In this document: positions 12,006-22,493 of the stretch, one piece after another
Layout: every line of letters begins with the position of its first letter
Position numbering within the stretch: the first letter of the stretch is position 1
Source: Puccinia triticina
Taxonomy: Eukaryota > Basidiomycota > Pucciniomycetes > Pucciniales > Pucciniaceae
Reading direction: 5' to 3'
Assembly (NCBI RefSeq): GCF_026914185.1
Contig: NC_070570.1
Span: 2,356,001 to 2,420,000, forward strand
Length of the DNA stretch: 64,000 nucleotides
Position numbers and translations under genes: made by a program
Notes under the pieces: model-generated
Databases searched by the model: none
Told to the model about the DNA's origin: nothing
What the model saw: the letters and a program-made list of their open reading frames with translations, nothing else

Positions 12006-12416
12006 TGTGACACACATTTGCTTGCTAGCTTGGGGAATTCCACAATTGTGTAGTTTCACTGCCATGCTTTCCAAACTGGCTCTTATGTTTCAGAACCTTT
12101 CATGGAATTATGTTTTGGCGGGCGCGATGGCTTCTATTTATAGGCGCCATCGGGCCTGAGTAGGAATACAAAAGGTACAATAAGATCTATGAGATCTTAC
12201 GAGAGAGAAACTAGGGTGTAGGCCAGAAGGCCGATAATAGTAATACAAGGGTTGGCCTGAGGGCCGCGATAGGACTTAGCGATGCAGTTCACCTCTAAGA
12301 GAACAAAGAGAGAGATAAGACAGGAGACAAATAGGAGCGCCAAGAGCGGCGAGGAAAGGGAATTGGCGAGTGCCTATTCCGGTGTATACAGGTCCCCAGA
12401 TCCGGGACATCACAGT
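12006..12416 (-). mobile_element. Candidate solo LTR (minus orientation)
   Basis: On the minus strand it begins TGTGATGTCCCGG and ends TGTCACA, so it has TG...CA borders. It carries a good TATA box (CCTATAAATAG, near 12140). Its first bases resemble those of the LTR-like block at 19706-20159, in the opposite orientation. I found no target duplication, so both limits are approximate. Confidence 0.4.
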
Positions 12417-12430
12417 GTTTGAGAGCCTTC

Positions 12431-12700
12431 TTGTTATGCATTCGTACTGGCAGATTGCGTGCAATCCGCCAGTACGAATGCATTGATCCACTTAATTGTA
12501 TGCATTCGTACTGGCGGATTGCGTGTAATCCGCCAGTACGAAGTGTTTGAGAGCCTTCTTGTTATGCATTCGTACTGGCAGATTGCGTGCAATCCGCCAG
12601 TACGAATGCATTGATCCACTTAATTGTATGTATGCATTCGTGCTGGCGGATTGCGTGAAATTAGATGAATTTCCTACTGGCGGATTGCATGTCCGCCAGT
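12431..12700. repeat. 38-bp palindrome array, left copy
   Basis: Three to four copies of a palindrome with half-site TTCGTACTGGCGGATTGC followed by its complement, separated by a spacer containing GTTTGAGAGCCTTC. Some copies have a single mismatch (CAGATT for CGGATT). Confidence 0.85.
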
Positions 12701-12704
12701 ACGA

Positions 12705-13075
12705 CACCTGGTCAGTCGACATAAACCTAGTATGAAGCATACTCCAGACCCGCGTGGGAAACAGCCTCCAAGCTACCTTTGCCCGCATTTTGAAAACTTC
12801 CCAAACTTCTGGAGCATCCAGAACTTCTGCCCAACTCCCCCCCTTCAGGTCGGCCTTGAACCAAAAGTCAAAACTCCTACAACCCTTAAACCTCGCCCCT
12901 CGCCACCCTTACAACTCGGTAACCTTACATCTTGCTACCCTTACACCTTGCCACCCTTACAACTCCCTACCCTTCGCTCGCACCGTTACACCTTGCCACC
13001 CTTACAACTTGCTACCCATTGCTCGCACCCTTACACCTTGCCTCCCTTACAACTCGCTAGCCATCGCTTGCACCC
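12705..13075 (+). repeat. Left arm of a 370-bp inverted repeat with minisatellite core
   Basis: Near identical to the complement of 19143-19505. The inner part is a minisatellite of about 45 bp built on CACCCTTACAACT and CCCTTACACCTTGC. Open frames in it are repeat-driven and not credible genes. Confidence 0.85.
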
Positions 13076-14730
13076 TTACACCTTGTACCATTCCTCCCTC
13101 ACACCTGCCTCACTGCCCTTACAATACATACCTAGCACCTCGCTTCAGCACCCACCAAAGTTATTGGAGGCATCCTTACAATGCAAAATCATTATGAAAT
13201 AGTAATTCAGGCTCCCAAACTCCCGGTGATACTCACCCCGGGATTGTTAAACTGCAAAACTTAATTGGTTGCGTGCACAGCCCCTCAAAAACAAATTTTG
13301 AGGGGCAGAAGCTCTGCTTGTATGTAGCTATGTATACCCCCAGCCGCCACGCTGGGGGGGACTTCCTTGACTTCCTCCCGGGCACAACAGTATACAAGTT
13401 TTGCTGTTTGGCAAGAATCCCACCCAATCAACAAGTACGTGCAGTACATGTCTTGTTGCCTTGGAGGAGTTCCTCCTGGCAATGATGTACACATGCTGAT
13501 CATGAGGGATTCCACCAAATTGACCAGGTTTTATACTGTTTTTGACTGGGAAAAATCCCTCCCGGTCAAAGACGCAGACAAACTGGTTGACTGGAAGGAA
13601 AACCTGCTGCTCATCCTGGTTGACAAGATATGTATGTATCTCTTGTTGACCGGAGGGATCCCTTGCGATGGACATTAAATTTGACATAGTCGTACTACTC
13701 ACAGAAACTTTCCATTCCCTCATTCAGTTGTATTTCACTCTTTTCCTACCTACAAAGAATCTTTGCAAGTACAAGCAGAGTTGAGTGAAAGTAGAATGAA
13801 ACCGAATGGCTGCAAGGGTTTTATCAGGATGAGGACTGTCCTGGTTACTCAAGTGTTCAGTCAGGTCAGTCTTCTGGGACAATGTTTCACCTTCATTGGT
13901 GGGTAATAAGGGCGGATCAACCCGGGCTGCACCTCCGGACTGACAAATCAAGGATCCCAAGACCCGGATCTCCTCCTTGGGCTCCTCCGACACGTCCTGG
14001 TCTGATGCTTTGGGTGTTGCGGCTCGCCCTGGTTGGCAGTCACTGTCACCAAGGCAGTGCGACTGGCAGTGGCTGATGACTCCACCGTTTTTGGCGATGA
14101 TGACAGTGAAGAGAGGATCAAGCAGTCTACAGATGGTCTACTCACGACCAGCCCATTACGACAAGCAATACTGAGGTCATCTGCTCATAGACCTTAGAAA
14201 GAAGCAGAACAAGGGTTGGCCATCTGTAAAAATAATGGATCAGGGGGGGGGGGGCAAATGACTAACCTTTGGGGGAAGGAAGCCCAGTGGGGTCAATCTT
14301 ATTTCCAATCACTCGTGCGCCTTCGTACATGTCAAAAAGCTACTTTGACAGAAACTTCATGGGGTCAGAAATCATCTTGTTGAATTAGAAGCGCTATTTT
14401 CTAATAAAACGGAAAATAAGACACGCGTGATTGAGAAGGAGAGGAGAGCACTGACTTGTAAATAGGACCAACCACGGGGATGACGGATAACACAGTACTG
14501 GATCACCGGGTCTCTTCCCTCTATTTCTCCGCAAGCAACGAGAGGACCACCACCCTCTAACTAGCCATTGTCAGGCCGACGGACGTCGATGGTTAGATGA
14601 GAGAGCTTGACATGACTGGCTTTATGGAAGAAGATTGTGGTAGCTTCTCCTTCTTCAACGCTATGAAACTGGGCATACTGATTGGAATCCAAATGGTAAA
14701 CTGCAGTAAATTTTTTGGAGGTAATTCAGG
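13076..14730. other. No firm gene; degenerate repeats and short frames
   Basis: 13270-13680 shows loosely repeated TTGACC/TTGACTGG blocks. Minus-strand frames at 13993-13724, 14145-13948 and about 14390-14270 could be exons of the damaged gene that continues at 14731-15372, but no domain supports this. Confidence 0.3.
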
Positions 14731-15372
14731 TCAGAAAAAGATATGTTGTGAGAGGGCGGTTGGATTGCAGAGTGAGAAAAGATGAATATGGAAAGAGTGA
14801 CTAGCACCTTTGATTGCCAGTTTAGCATCATCGACGGCGATCTTGAGGATCTCCTCCAGCTCCCATATCGGCGTCGAGCGAGAAGGACAAATTTCCCTGG
14901 ACGCTTTGAGGGAGTTGATCTGTGTCATGAGGTCTTACGAGCCGGTTTTGTACAGTCTGGCCTTGAGGACCTTGATGTAAGCCTCCAACTCCGCATCCTG
15001 TTCCTTGATCTTACTCGGCCACCATTCCGTTTGCCGACCCGTTGTTCTGGCCGAGGGTCTCGAGGTCTTTGATGCATGAATTGTTCTCTGACTTTTTCTC
15101 GGACAGACAATCAGACGCACCTTGAGCTTGGCCACATAGTTGGTCTGGTTCTTGTTCAGGTCCTGTTTATTGACGAGCTGGATCTCAAGCTCCCTCATCA
15201 AATGCTCCGAATGGACCAGGGCCGCCTTGGTCAGCGCAAGCTGGGACTCGAGAGAGGTGATTGACTTCTTGAACTCCTCAATGATCGGCTGGATCGTCTC
15301 GTAAAACGTGCTCTGGGAGATTGCTTCGCTTTGGCCGTGTTGAGTGGGTTTGATTTATTGATGGGTGTGGCC
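14731..15372 (-). pseudogene. Kinesin-like coiled-coil (stalk) fragment
   Basis: Read across frames on the minus strand it gives a heptad-rich coiled coil: FKKSITSLESQLALTKAAL, LMRELEIQLVNKQD, TNYVAKLK, then IKEQDAELEAYIKVLKARL and WELEEILKIAVDDAKLAI. This order resembles the stalk after the motor domain in fungal kinesins, as I remember that family. At least three frame changes (near 15265, 15120 and 15020) and a stop after the KTGS segment interrupt it, and no motor domain is present. The first ATG at 15372 is followed by only a short frame. I regard it as a degenerate gene piece carried in the interior of the 12-20 kb composite; the kinesin label is tentative. Confidence 0.45.
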
Positions 15373-16199
15373 ATTAGTTTGTGGCGATTGATCCTAGCTG
15401 ATCGTGTCGCTGAGGTGCGTAGTTTGCTTCGCTGAAATTTGCTGAGGTCCGGCGTGTCCTCCAGGCAAAATGGTATGTATTTTGCTGCTCAGCGGTCCTT
15501 CCTGTCCCCCGTGGACTGGCAGCTGAGCAGGGGATCCTACCATTCAGGTCCCCGACGGGGATTCAGCCACTATTTTCTGGTTTATTTGGAATAAAATTGT
15601 GAAAGTGGAGTTTGACATATTCCATGAGTGAAATGGTTTGAAGGTCTTGGTGGTAGCACATATCAAGGCTGATATCTGATAGATGGTCAGTTGAATGGAC
15701 CCCCTGGATTAATTTTTTTCATTCAAAACTTTCTTTTCATGATTTCTGGAAACATTATGGGTGATTTTTAATGAGGGAAATCCAATCAGCATATTCCAGT
15801 CCACCAGTGGTCATTAAAAATGCACACATTTGAATGTGTGTAAATTGGAAGCCACAATGTTTCACTGGGACACTCTGGATGTATTTCCTTGATTCAGGTA
15901 TTCTTTAATCATGACTGAGCAAATTTAAATAATTGCTGAAATTAATTTGAGGGCATGAAATTCATCAAGGGTGTCCCAAGCCACTGGTGTTCATTAGATG
16001 TATAAGCACGTCTTGGATACTTCATGGTTAGCAGTATATAAATTAGAATGGTCACTAGTTTACTGGTACACCATTGATGAATATAAAGCACTCAGAATAA
16101 ATGCAGAATGCATTAAAATTTGATCAAAGCACATACTTTGCCAAATTCAAAGATCATAATTACTTCCTAAAATCAAAAAATCAATTCACAGACCATATT
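15373..16199. other. Gene-free AT-rich interior
   Basis: No open frame above about 60 codons and no clear repeat on either strand. Confidence 0.5.
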
Positions 16200-16760
16200 T
16201 ATCACCCTCTCTAGCGGAGAGAATCCAATTTTTTTTCCACAATAAATTCCAAACCACTCATATTTCTTGAGATTTTATTTCATAATACAACCAGGAACAC
16301 TTGAAATTACCCAAACAGAGATGCCAGGCACCGGAAAGCTGTAATAATCCTTCTAGCAGCTCTTACTCACTTATTTTTGAGGGAGTACCCTGGATGCAAC
16401 CTATATTTGATGCTCAATAACTTCTAAACAACTGGGATTTCTCAAAATGTTACTCAGAATAAAATCCAAAACATTCAAAAGCCCCCAAAGCAGGGTGCCT
16501 GGCATTGGAAAACCCTGAATAAGCTTTCTAGCAGTTCTAATCACCTATTTTGGAGGGAAAATCCTGAGTGAGGTCAATCTTTGATCCTCAATAACTTTCA
16601 AACTACTTGGATTTCTCAAAATTTTATTTCAGAATCAAATCTGGCACACTGAAAATTCCCTACCCCCCGGATGCATGGCATTGGGAAGGCTTTGATACTC
16701 TCTTTTCCCTGCTGATCAGATTGAGGGGCTCAGATCCCCCATTATCCTGCTGTGGTAAAA
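16200..16760. repeat. Tandem repeat with a unit of about 175 bp, roughly three copies
   Basis: Unit starts at 16251, 16426 and 16600 share AAAC-CT--GGATTTCTCAAAAT-like starts, a GCCTGGCATTGG-type middle and a CTCAATAACTT end. Copies are about 75-80 percent alike by eye. Confidence 0.7.
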
Positions 16761-17159
16761 TCCCACTTAAATATGTTTAAAAGTTAAAATGTAACTGGCA
16801 GCCTGATTGAAACCAAACATTCAGCAACATTTTTCTTGTTTTCATTTTTTCAGACTCCTTGCTCAATTCATTCTTCACCCATCAGAAACTGCTCATATCA
16901 GTTCAGTCTCTAACTCCTTTTACATCAACCTCTTTCTTCAAGCTATGGCATTCTCTGGATTTTGTTTTAGTGCCGGCTTGACCAGCGGTAGGAGTTCTCG
17001 GATTTCCCCAACCCAAAGTCTGTGCAAAAAAACCACTTGAATCACTTGGAAGATACTTGCAACCCTCCACCCACATTGTCACGTGGGAATGCTCATCAGC
17101 AAAGCCATCAACATACTGAGAACCACAGTGAATATTGATATCAAGGAGCTTGGGACTCT

Positions 17160-18097
17160 TTGACACCATCATTACAGAACAGGTGGTTTAATCTTCACCC
17201 CCAGCAGTACATACCAGCATCTTTGTTTGAACTTCAAAGCCCACAAAATCCATATGAGCAGCCCACGGATTATGGAAACCCTTGTCAGCCACTTTGCAAG
17301 GATATCTCTTATCAGCCGCATCACAAAGGTACCCCTAGTCAGCCGTATCACAAAGCTATCAGCCATCATTTGTACTTGCAAAATCAGAAAAGATATCACA
17401 ACAACCAGCCCAATTTTTCACCATGTCCACCCCCAGCAACGATGGGAGGTTACGCTACCCGTAACGGTAGCGTAACAAAAACGTAACAGAATCCTTGCCG
17501 TTATTGTTACCATGACGGCGGCAAAGCTTCCGTTATGTTTTCTTTAATTTTTTTGCCTCTCTTCCTAGCCTCGTTACATTATCCCTCGCAATTATAGGAG
17601 GATAACCTGCGCAAAAAAGGGGGGTTTTCCCCCTTTTATGGCATTTTTACCTCTGGTAACGCGGTTAACGTGTTATCTCCGTTATTTTTCCGGGTATTGA
17701 GGGTGAAAACACCCTCTGTTACGTTACCCACCGGCCCAAGGAGCCATGTTGCCAGATAACGGTAACGCATTATCTGGTAACGGCGGGAAGTTACGTTACA
17801 AAAATCCCTCTGGATATCGTAATGTATGTAACTTCCCATTGTTGCCCCCAGCCAGCCGCCTCCTTGCAGACCCAGCAGTGTGCTTTTTGTCTTGATAACT
17901 CCGTATTTTTGCCAAGCCAACAGTGTGCTTCTTGTCTCAATAATCCTGGCTCTTTGCAGCCCCAGCAGTGTGCTTATGGTCTCAACCCCTCTGCATCTTC
18001 ACAGGACCAACAGTGTACTTTGTTTCTTGTCACCTTTGTCAACATGTCTCTTGATATCTCCCCAAACTGGGTTACTGATTGTCCAACTCCAAAATAG
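17160..18097 (+). pseudogene. Gln/Cys-rich repeat protein frames interrupted by a MITE
   Basis: Two frames flank the MITE at 17437-17844. The upstream frame is rich in Pro, Gln, Tyr and His (QPHHKGTPSQPYHK). The downstream frame (17846-18097) contains four imperfect repeats of about 23 residues built on QQCAxCL. I do not recognise the family. The frames do not join directly when the MITE and one target copy are removed, so either an intron or further decay separates them. The composition could be a structural or secreted protein, but no signal peptide is visible. Confidence 0.3.
17437..17844. mobile_element. hAT-like MITE 1 (408 bp)
   Basis: Ends CAACGATGGGAGGTTACG and, on the complement, CAACAATGGGAAGTTAC. 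CCCCCAG is duplicated on both sides (17430-17436, 17845-17851; 8 bp if the first C is counted). The inside is full of GTAACG motifs in both orientations. An 8-bp duplication is typical of hAT elements. Confidence 0.85.
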
Positions 18098-18738
18098 TAT
18101 CCCTATAAAATCAACCACATCTTAGAAAGATCCTCAAGCTAACATCCCAAGTCTGAGTCCAAGTCTGAGTTATAGTCTGAGTCTGAATCAGATCCTGAGT
18201 TAGGAGTACAATCACAATCAAAATCCCATAGCTCTTGCCTGTGAGTCCCAAGAAGCGTGCCTGTATAAGTAGCTCTGCCAAGACCTTGAAGAAGACCACA
18301 CCAAAAACTTTCACATTAAAAATAAGATCAGCTCCAGATCAACCACCAGCAAGAAAACACCCAACACTAACAGCAAGCATCTTGAAGGCCCAAAGCTGAC
18401 TGCTTCTGCATGTACCTTTGACGGTCCTGGCTCCAAGGAAAAAATTCTAACACTGGGAAGAACAACTGCAGCATTAACCTGTCCTCCAATCCAAACCATT
18501 AACAACTTCTATTCCTTAACTGACTGTGTCTTTCATTTCTTAACCAATGTAAATTCACACTATTGGTCATGGATATCACCCAATCTCTTCTTGTTTCTAT
18601 GATTGATTGATCAATCTGATTCCATTTCATCTCATCAATTCTATGATGTCTCATCACACTCTACTTTAATCAACTGCCTGCTATTTCTTGTGTTTTTTTA
18701 ATCTTCTGATTGCTCTGTCTCAATGTGATTGACATATT

Positions 18739-18785
18739 GAACAGATAAATGGTTATAACTGCTTCTTATAACCATTTATCTGTTC
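18739..18785. repeat. Perfect 20-bp stem with 7-nt loop
   Basis: GAACAGATAAATGGTTATAA is followed by CTGCTTC and then its exact complement. It stands alone in AT-rich DNA. Confidence 0.9.
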
Positions 18786-19142
18786 TTGTCTTTATTTTCA
18801 AAAAAATTAACTTGCCAATGCCAAGTTAATTGGACAGTGAGATACAGCAAATGAGTCAAACTTGATTACTACATGTGCAACTTTTTGTGAGCTGGCTGAA
18901 GGGGACAATCTGTAGAGGCAGTAAGAGTTGCAAGGAATCAGTGTGGTGAAGTGTAAGTGTCTTGGTGTACACAGGTAGTGAGGATCAAAGAAAGCAGCGA
19001 GGTGAGAGATTGCTGGAGAGAGGTGTAAGGTAGTAGCAAGGTGTAGGGCCACGAAGTGTATGTAGGGACTTTGGACTTTGGTTTGAGGCTGCGCTCGCAG
19101 GGGGCAGGGGGGGGTGCGAGGTGTAAGGATGCAAGCAAGGTG

Positions 19143-19505
19143 GGTGCAAGCAATGGCTAGCGAGTTGTAAGGGAGGCAAGGTGTAAGGGTGCGAGCAATG
19201 GGTAGCAAGTTGTAAGGGTGGCAAGGTGTAACGGTGCGAGCGAAGGGTAGGGAGTTGTAAGGGTGGCAAGGTGTAAGGGTAGCAAGATGTAAGGTTACCG
19301 AGTTGTAAGGGTGGCAAGGGGCGAGGTGTAAGGGTTGTAGGAGTTTTGACTTTTGGTTCAAGGCCGACCTGAAGGGGGGGAGTTGGGCAGAAGTTCTGGA
19401 TGCTCCAGAAGTTTGGGAAGTTTTCAAAATGCGGGCAAAGGTAGCTTGGAGGCTGTTTCCCACGCGGGTCTGGAGTATGCTTCATACTAGGTTTATGTCG
19501 ACTTA
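19143..19505 (-). repeat. Right arm of the 370-bp inverted repeat
   Basis: Complement of 12705-13075 with very few differences by eye. Beyond 19143 towards 18840 the minisatellite theme continues but no longer matches the left arm. Confidence 0.85.
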
Positions 19506-19509
19506 CCAG

Positions 19510-19700
19510 GTGCAGTACGAAGTGTTTGAGAGCCTTCTTGTTATGCATTCGTACTGGCAGATTGCGTGCAATCCGCCAGTACGAATGCATTGATCCACTT
19601 AATTGTATGCATTCGTACTGGCGGATTGCGTGCAATCCGCCAGTACGAATCGCCAGTACGAATCCGCCAGTACGAATGCATTGAACCACGTAATCATATG
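19510..19700. repeat. 38-bp palindrome array, right copy
   Basis: Two full palindromes plus partial half-sites, with the same GTTTGAGAGCCTTC spacer as the left array and in the same orientation, although the adjoining arms are inverted. Confidence 0.85.
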
Positions 19701-19705
19701 CATTT

Positions 19706-20159
19706 TGTGAAGCCCCGGCTTCCGCTTAAGGCAACAGCCACTCCTCCGGCTAATAAGTTAATGGCTTCAGCGTTCTCTTGTAAACTTCTGACCGCTCTCG
19801 GTCTTCTATTCTTTGCTGCTCTTAGCCAAATACCCTAGTCTGTTGTTCGCCGCTCTCGGCCCGATATCCCTTATGCGAGCCGTTCGCGGCCATCTTGTAT
19901 TATCTCTCTTCCTCTTGTAATTATCTCAGAGCATGTACATACAACATTAGTTTACCAAATCCAGCCCGGACTTCTCCAAGTCCGGCCTTCCTTTGTATCC
20001 TCTCGAACCCCTCACGAACTCGTCCAACGAGTCTCCTCTATTCTTATCTTCTCTCTGTCTCTTCCTATTGTCGAGCTGTCTCATCCTTTTCTCCCTGCAA
20101 TGGATCAGCAACTAAGTTCGCTCGCATCTTTCCCGCTCTTGAAACCGGCGAGCATCACA
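19706..20159 (+). mobile_element. Candidate solo LTR inserted in the palindrome array
   Basis: Borders TGTGAAGCCCCGG and GAGCATCACA form a 5-bp inverted terminus (TGTGA/TCACA). Palindrome DNA lies on both sides (up to 19700 and from 20163), so the block interrupts an array. No target duplication found (CATTT against AGTTG). Confidence 0.45.
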
Positions 20160-20162
20160 AGT

Positions 20163-20235
20163 TGTACTGGCGGATTGCACGCAATCCGCCAGTACAAATG
20201 CACGGATCAATTCATCGCCACGAATGCATAGATCT
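20163..20235. repeat. Palindrome copy beyond the LTR-like block
   Basis: TACTGGCGGATTGCACGC and its near-complement, followed by degenerate ATGCAT half-sites. Confidence 0.7.
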
Positions 20236-20841
20236 ATGATGCATTTGTAGGTGGTCCCCGACCTGAGCCCCGTGCTAGCCCCCGTGCCCGTGGCGACAGT
20301 AGTCCGGGAGGGACTTGATCACCATCCCTTTTCTGTTCTAGTCTACAACCACCCTTTTGACCAAGACCGCAACAAAAACAATTACTCAATCGTCATGAAC
20401 AAACCAGCAAGTGCCTCTCCCAATATGAACAGAAAACAAGAGTTCTTAGAAATTAAAAGCGTGAGTTTCTATTTTATTGTCGTCCTGAGCATCAGCCACA
20501 AACCCGCATTGTTGTCTAACTTGTCCTGTTTCGACTCCATAGGTTTCACTTGAATGGAAACTTTCAAACTTGAAACATATATTATATTCTTCTAAAGGTG
20601 ACACCAAGTCAAAGTGTTTTAAATCTGCTTTCTTCGGTCAAGGGAAATGGCAGGTGTTCTTCTACCCGTAAATTGTTTTTTTTTCTAATTAATAAAAAAT
20701 CCAAGAGGGCGAAAAGATCCTGAAGATTAACCTGCTTTGATCGTGTAATCCAGAAATTCCGGCCACGACCAGTATTGCTCCCTTTACCTATCTTGTCAAC
20801 CAACGCCCGAAGAATTCAAGAAAGCCGCTGTATATCAGTTG
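20236..20841. other. Spacer before the BTB gene, no gene recognised
   Basis: A 100-codon plus-strand frame (20251-20553) and a 64-codon minus-strand frame show no domain and no splice support. Confidence 0.4.
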
Positions 20842-21971
20842 ATGAAACACTCGCTCTTACCATCATCCGCTTCTAGCTCAAGCCTCAGTCGTAAGTTACT
20901 CACCTTGATTTTCCCTTTCTGAAACGACTAGCTGATTTACCATCTTCTCCAACTACATATCCTTCACTCTTCAATGATCTAGAAAATTCCACTCATCTCA
21001 AACCACTTGATCCAAACCAGGTACCATGGCAAAGGGAAGGACTCTTCAAGTTCACTTTTGAGGTATGTCTTTGTTCTAAGCTTGAAAGACTCGATTACCT
21101 CATTATGTGTCTAAGCAAAACCTGTTTGTTTGGACATGACACATTAAAGATCAAAAGTTTGGATTGTCGAACGACCTACAAAACCATGGAGGCCAATGAC
21201 CATGCATTCAGTCATGAAGCTTGCAACAGGGGATGGGCACAATATTGGAGAAGAAACAATGCTTATTACTCCAATCCTTCTGTTGAGTTATTACTTTTAA
21301 TCGGATGCCCCATCTCCTTTAAACCGACCTTCCATGTAGTCGGCGGGATAACCTTCTTTTTTTTTCACTGATTTGGTTGTACTTACTTTGACTCTACATG
21401 CTTTTTCACCAATAGGCAAAGTACAACGATGCGTTTCTGATCTGCTGTACTATAGTTTACTCGTGAGTATTTGTTTCCTTCAATCATGCACCATCCCCTC
21501 TACTCTCCAGCGTGCAAGATGACCTGTTCAATACAAATTACTGAATTTATTCTCATTTCCCATTTGCCTCGATTTTTGATCTGTTTTCACATCAGTCCAA
21601 CCCCAACAGCCCCTCAACCAACCACTCAGACAATCAAGAAGCCCATGCCGTTGGGTCTCCTTGAAGCGTATTCCTCCCTCTTCAACGACCCATTGTATTC
21701 GGATATATGCTTTAAGATAATCCGTTGCCGCCGCCATTGCGATGGAACTTCCGAACAGAAAGGCAACTCTAATCTTGTTGTTCGTAGGTTGTATGCCAGC
21801 AAAAAGATTCTCATTCGACGAGGTGAATACTTTAGCACGATGTTTGGCTCTGGATTTTGGGACAGGATTTGTCATGTGTTGGCCGCGAGTTGGTTGGAGA
21901 TCTATCCTGGCGATTTCGCCCAGCCGGCGACGTTGACGGTGTTGAAGGCCTTCAATGGCTTGATGGTCTAA
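20842..21971 (+). CDS. Small BTB/POZ-domain protein, four exons
   Basis: Exons 20842-20890, 20932-21062, 21416-21462 and 21596-21971 join in phase at GT/AG sites to 200 residues. The N-terminus is Ser-rich; exons 2-3 give strand-like FKFTFEAKYND and FLICCTIVYS, which could be a remnant of a MATH-like domain. Exon 4 carries the BTB start: SLFNDPLYSDICFKI, then RRLYASKKILIRRGEYFSTMF, matching the beta-strand and helix order in fungal BTB proteins. BTB domains dimerise and often link substrates to cullin-3 ligases. The domain is short: after MFGSGFWD the usual second half is replaced by an unrelated tail ending at 21971. Either a C-terminally truncated gene or the last exon is wrongly placed. 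No in-frame stop is present in the model. Confidence 0.65.
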
Positions 21972-22493
21972 TTCAAAGGTTTTCCAAAGTTCCTTCCAAG
22001 ATTATTTCAAATTGAAGTTTTGCATTTGGGGTGTACATAAATATGTATTTTCAAGTCTTTTGTGTTAAATTTATTTATACAGTGAACTGCTGTGCTGTGT
22101 GCTGGAAAAACAGAACAGAATAAGTTGGCATTGATTGAATACATACAGCTCTTTCTTGTGCCACAGTAAGTATGCTGCATGCAGGTGTCAAGTGACCATA
22201 TTTACAAGTATTGATGTAGTATTGAACTATACAGATGATAGTTTGGGTGGAACATGTGTGTACATAGCCCCTGATAGAAATGAGTGTCGGTTTTTCCACC
22301 AATTGAATTTGAATGGCATTTCACCGACCAGCAACATCATTGATCTGACAACAGCAACAAGGCAAATACTTAAAGTTAAGATTCGTAAGTAGAATCAGAC
22401 CACCAAGTTTCAAATTCACACCAACTCCCAAATCAGAAGCTCATATACTCCCAAACCCTCATCAAAGAAATCACACATTTCTCAGATTCAATC

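Noticed and set aside
12732..13202. Pro/Leu-rich frames in the inverted arms
   Set aside because: Driven by the CCCTTACA minisatellite and present equally in the mirror arm.
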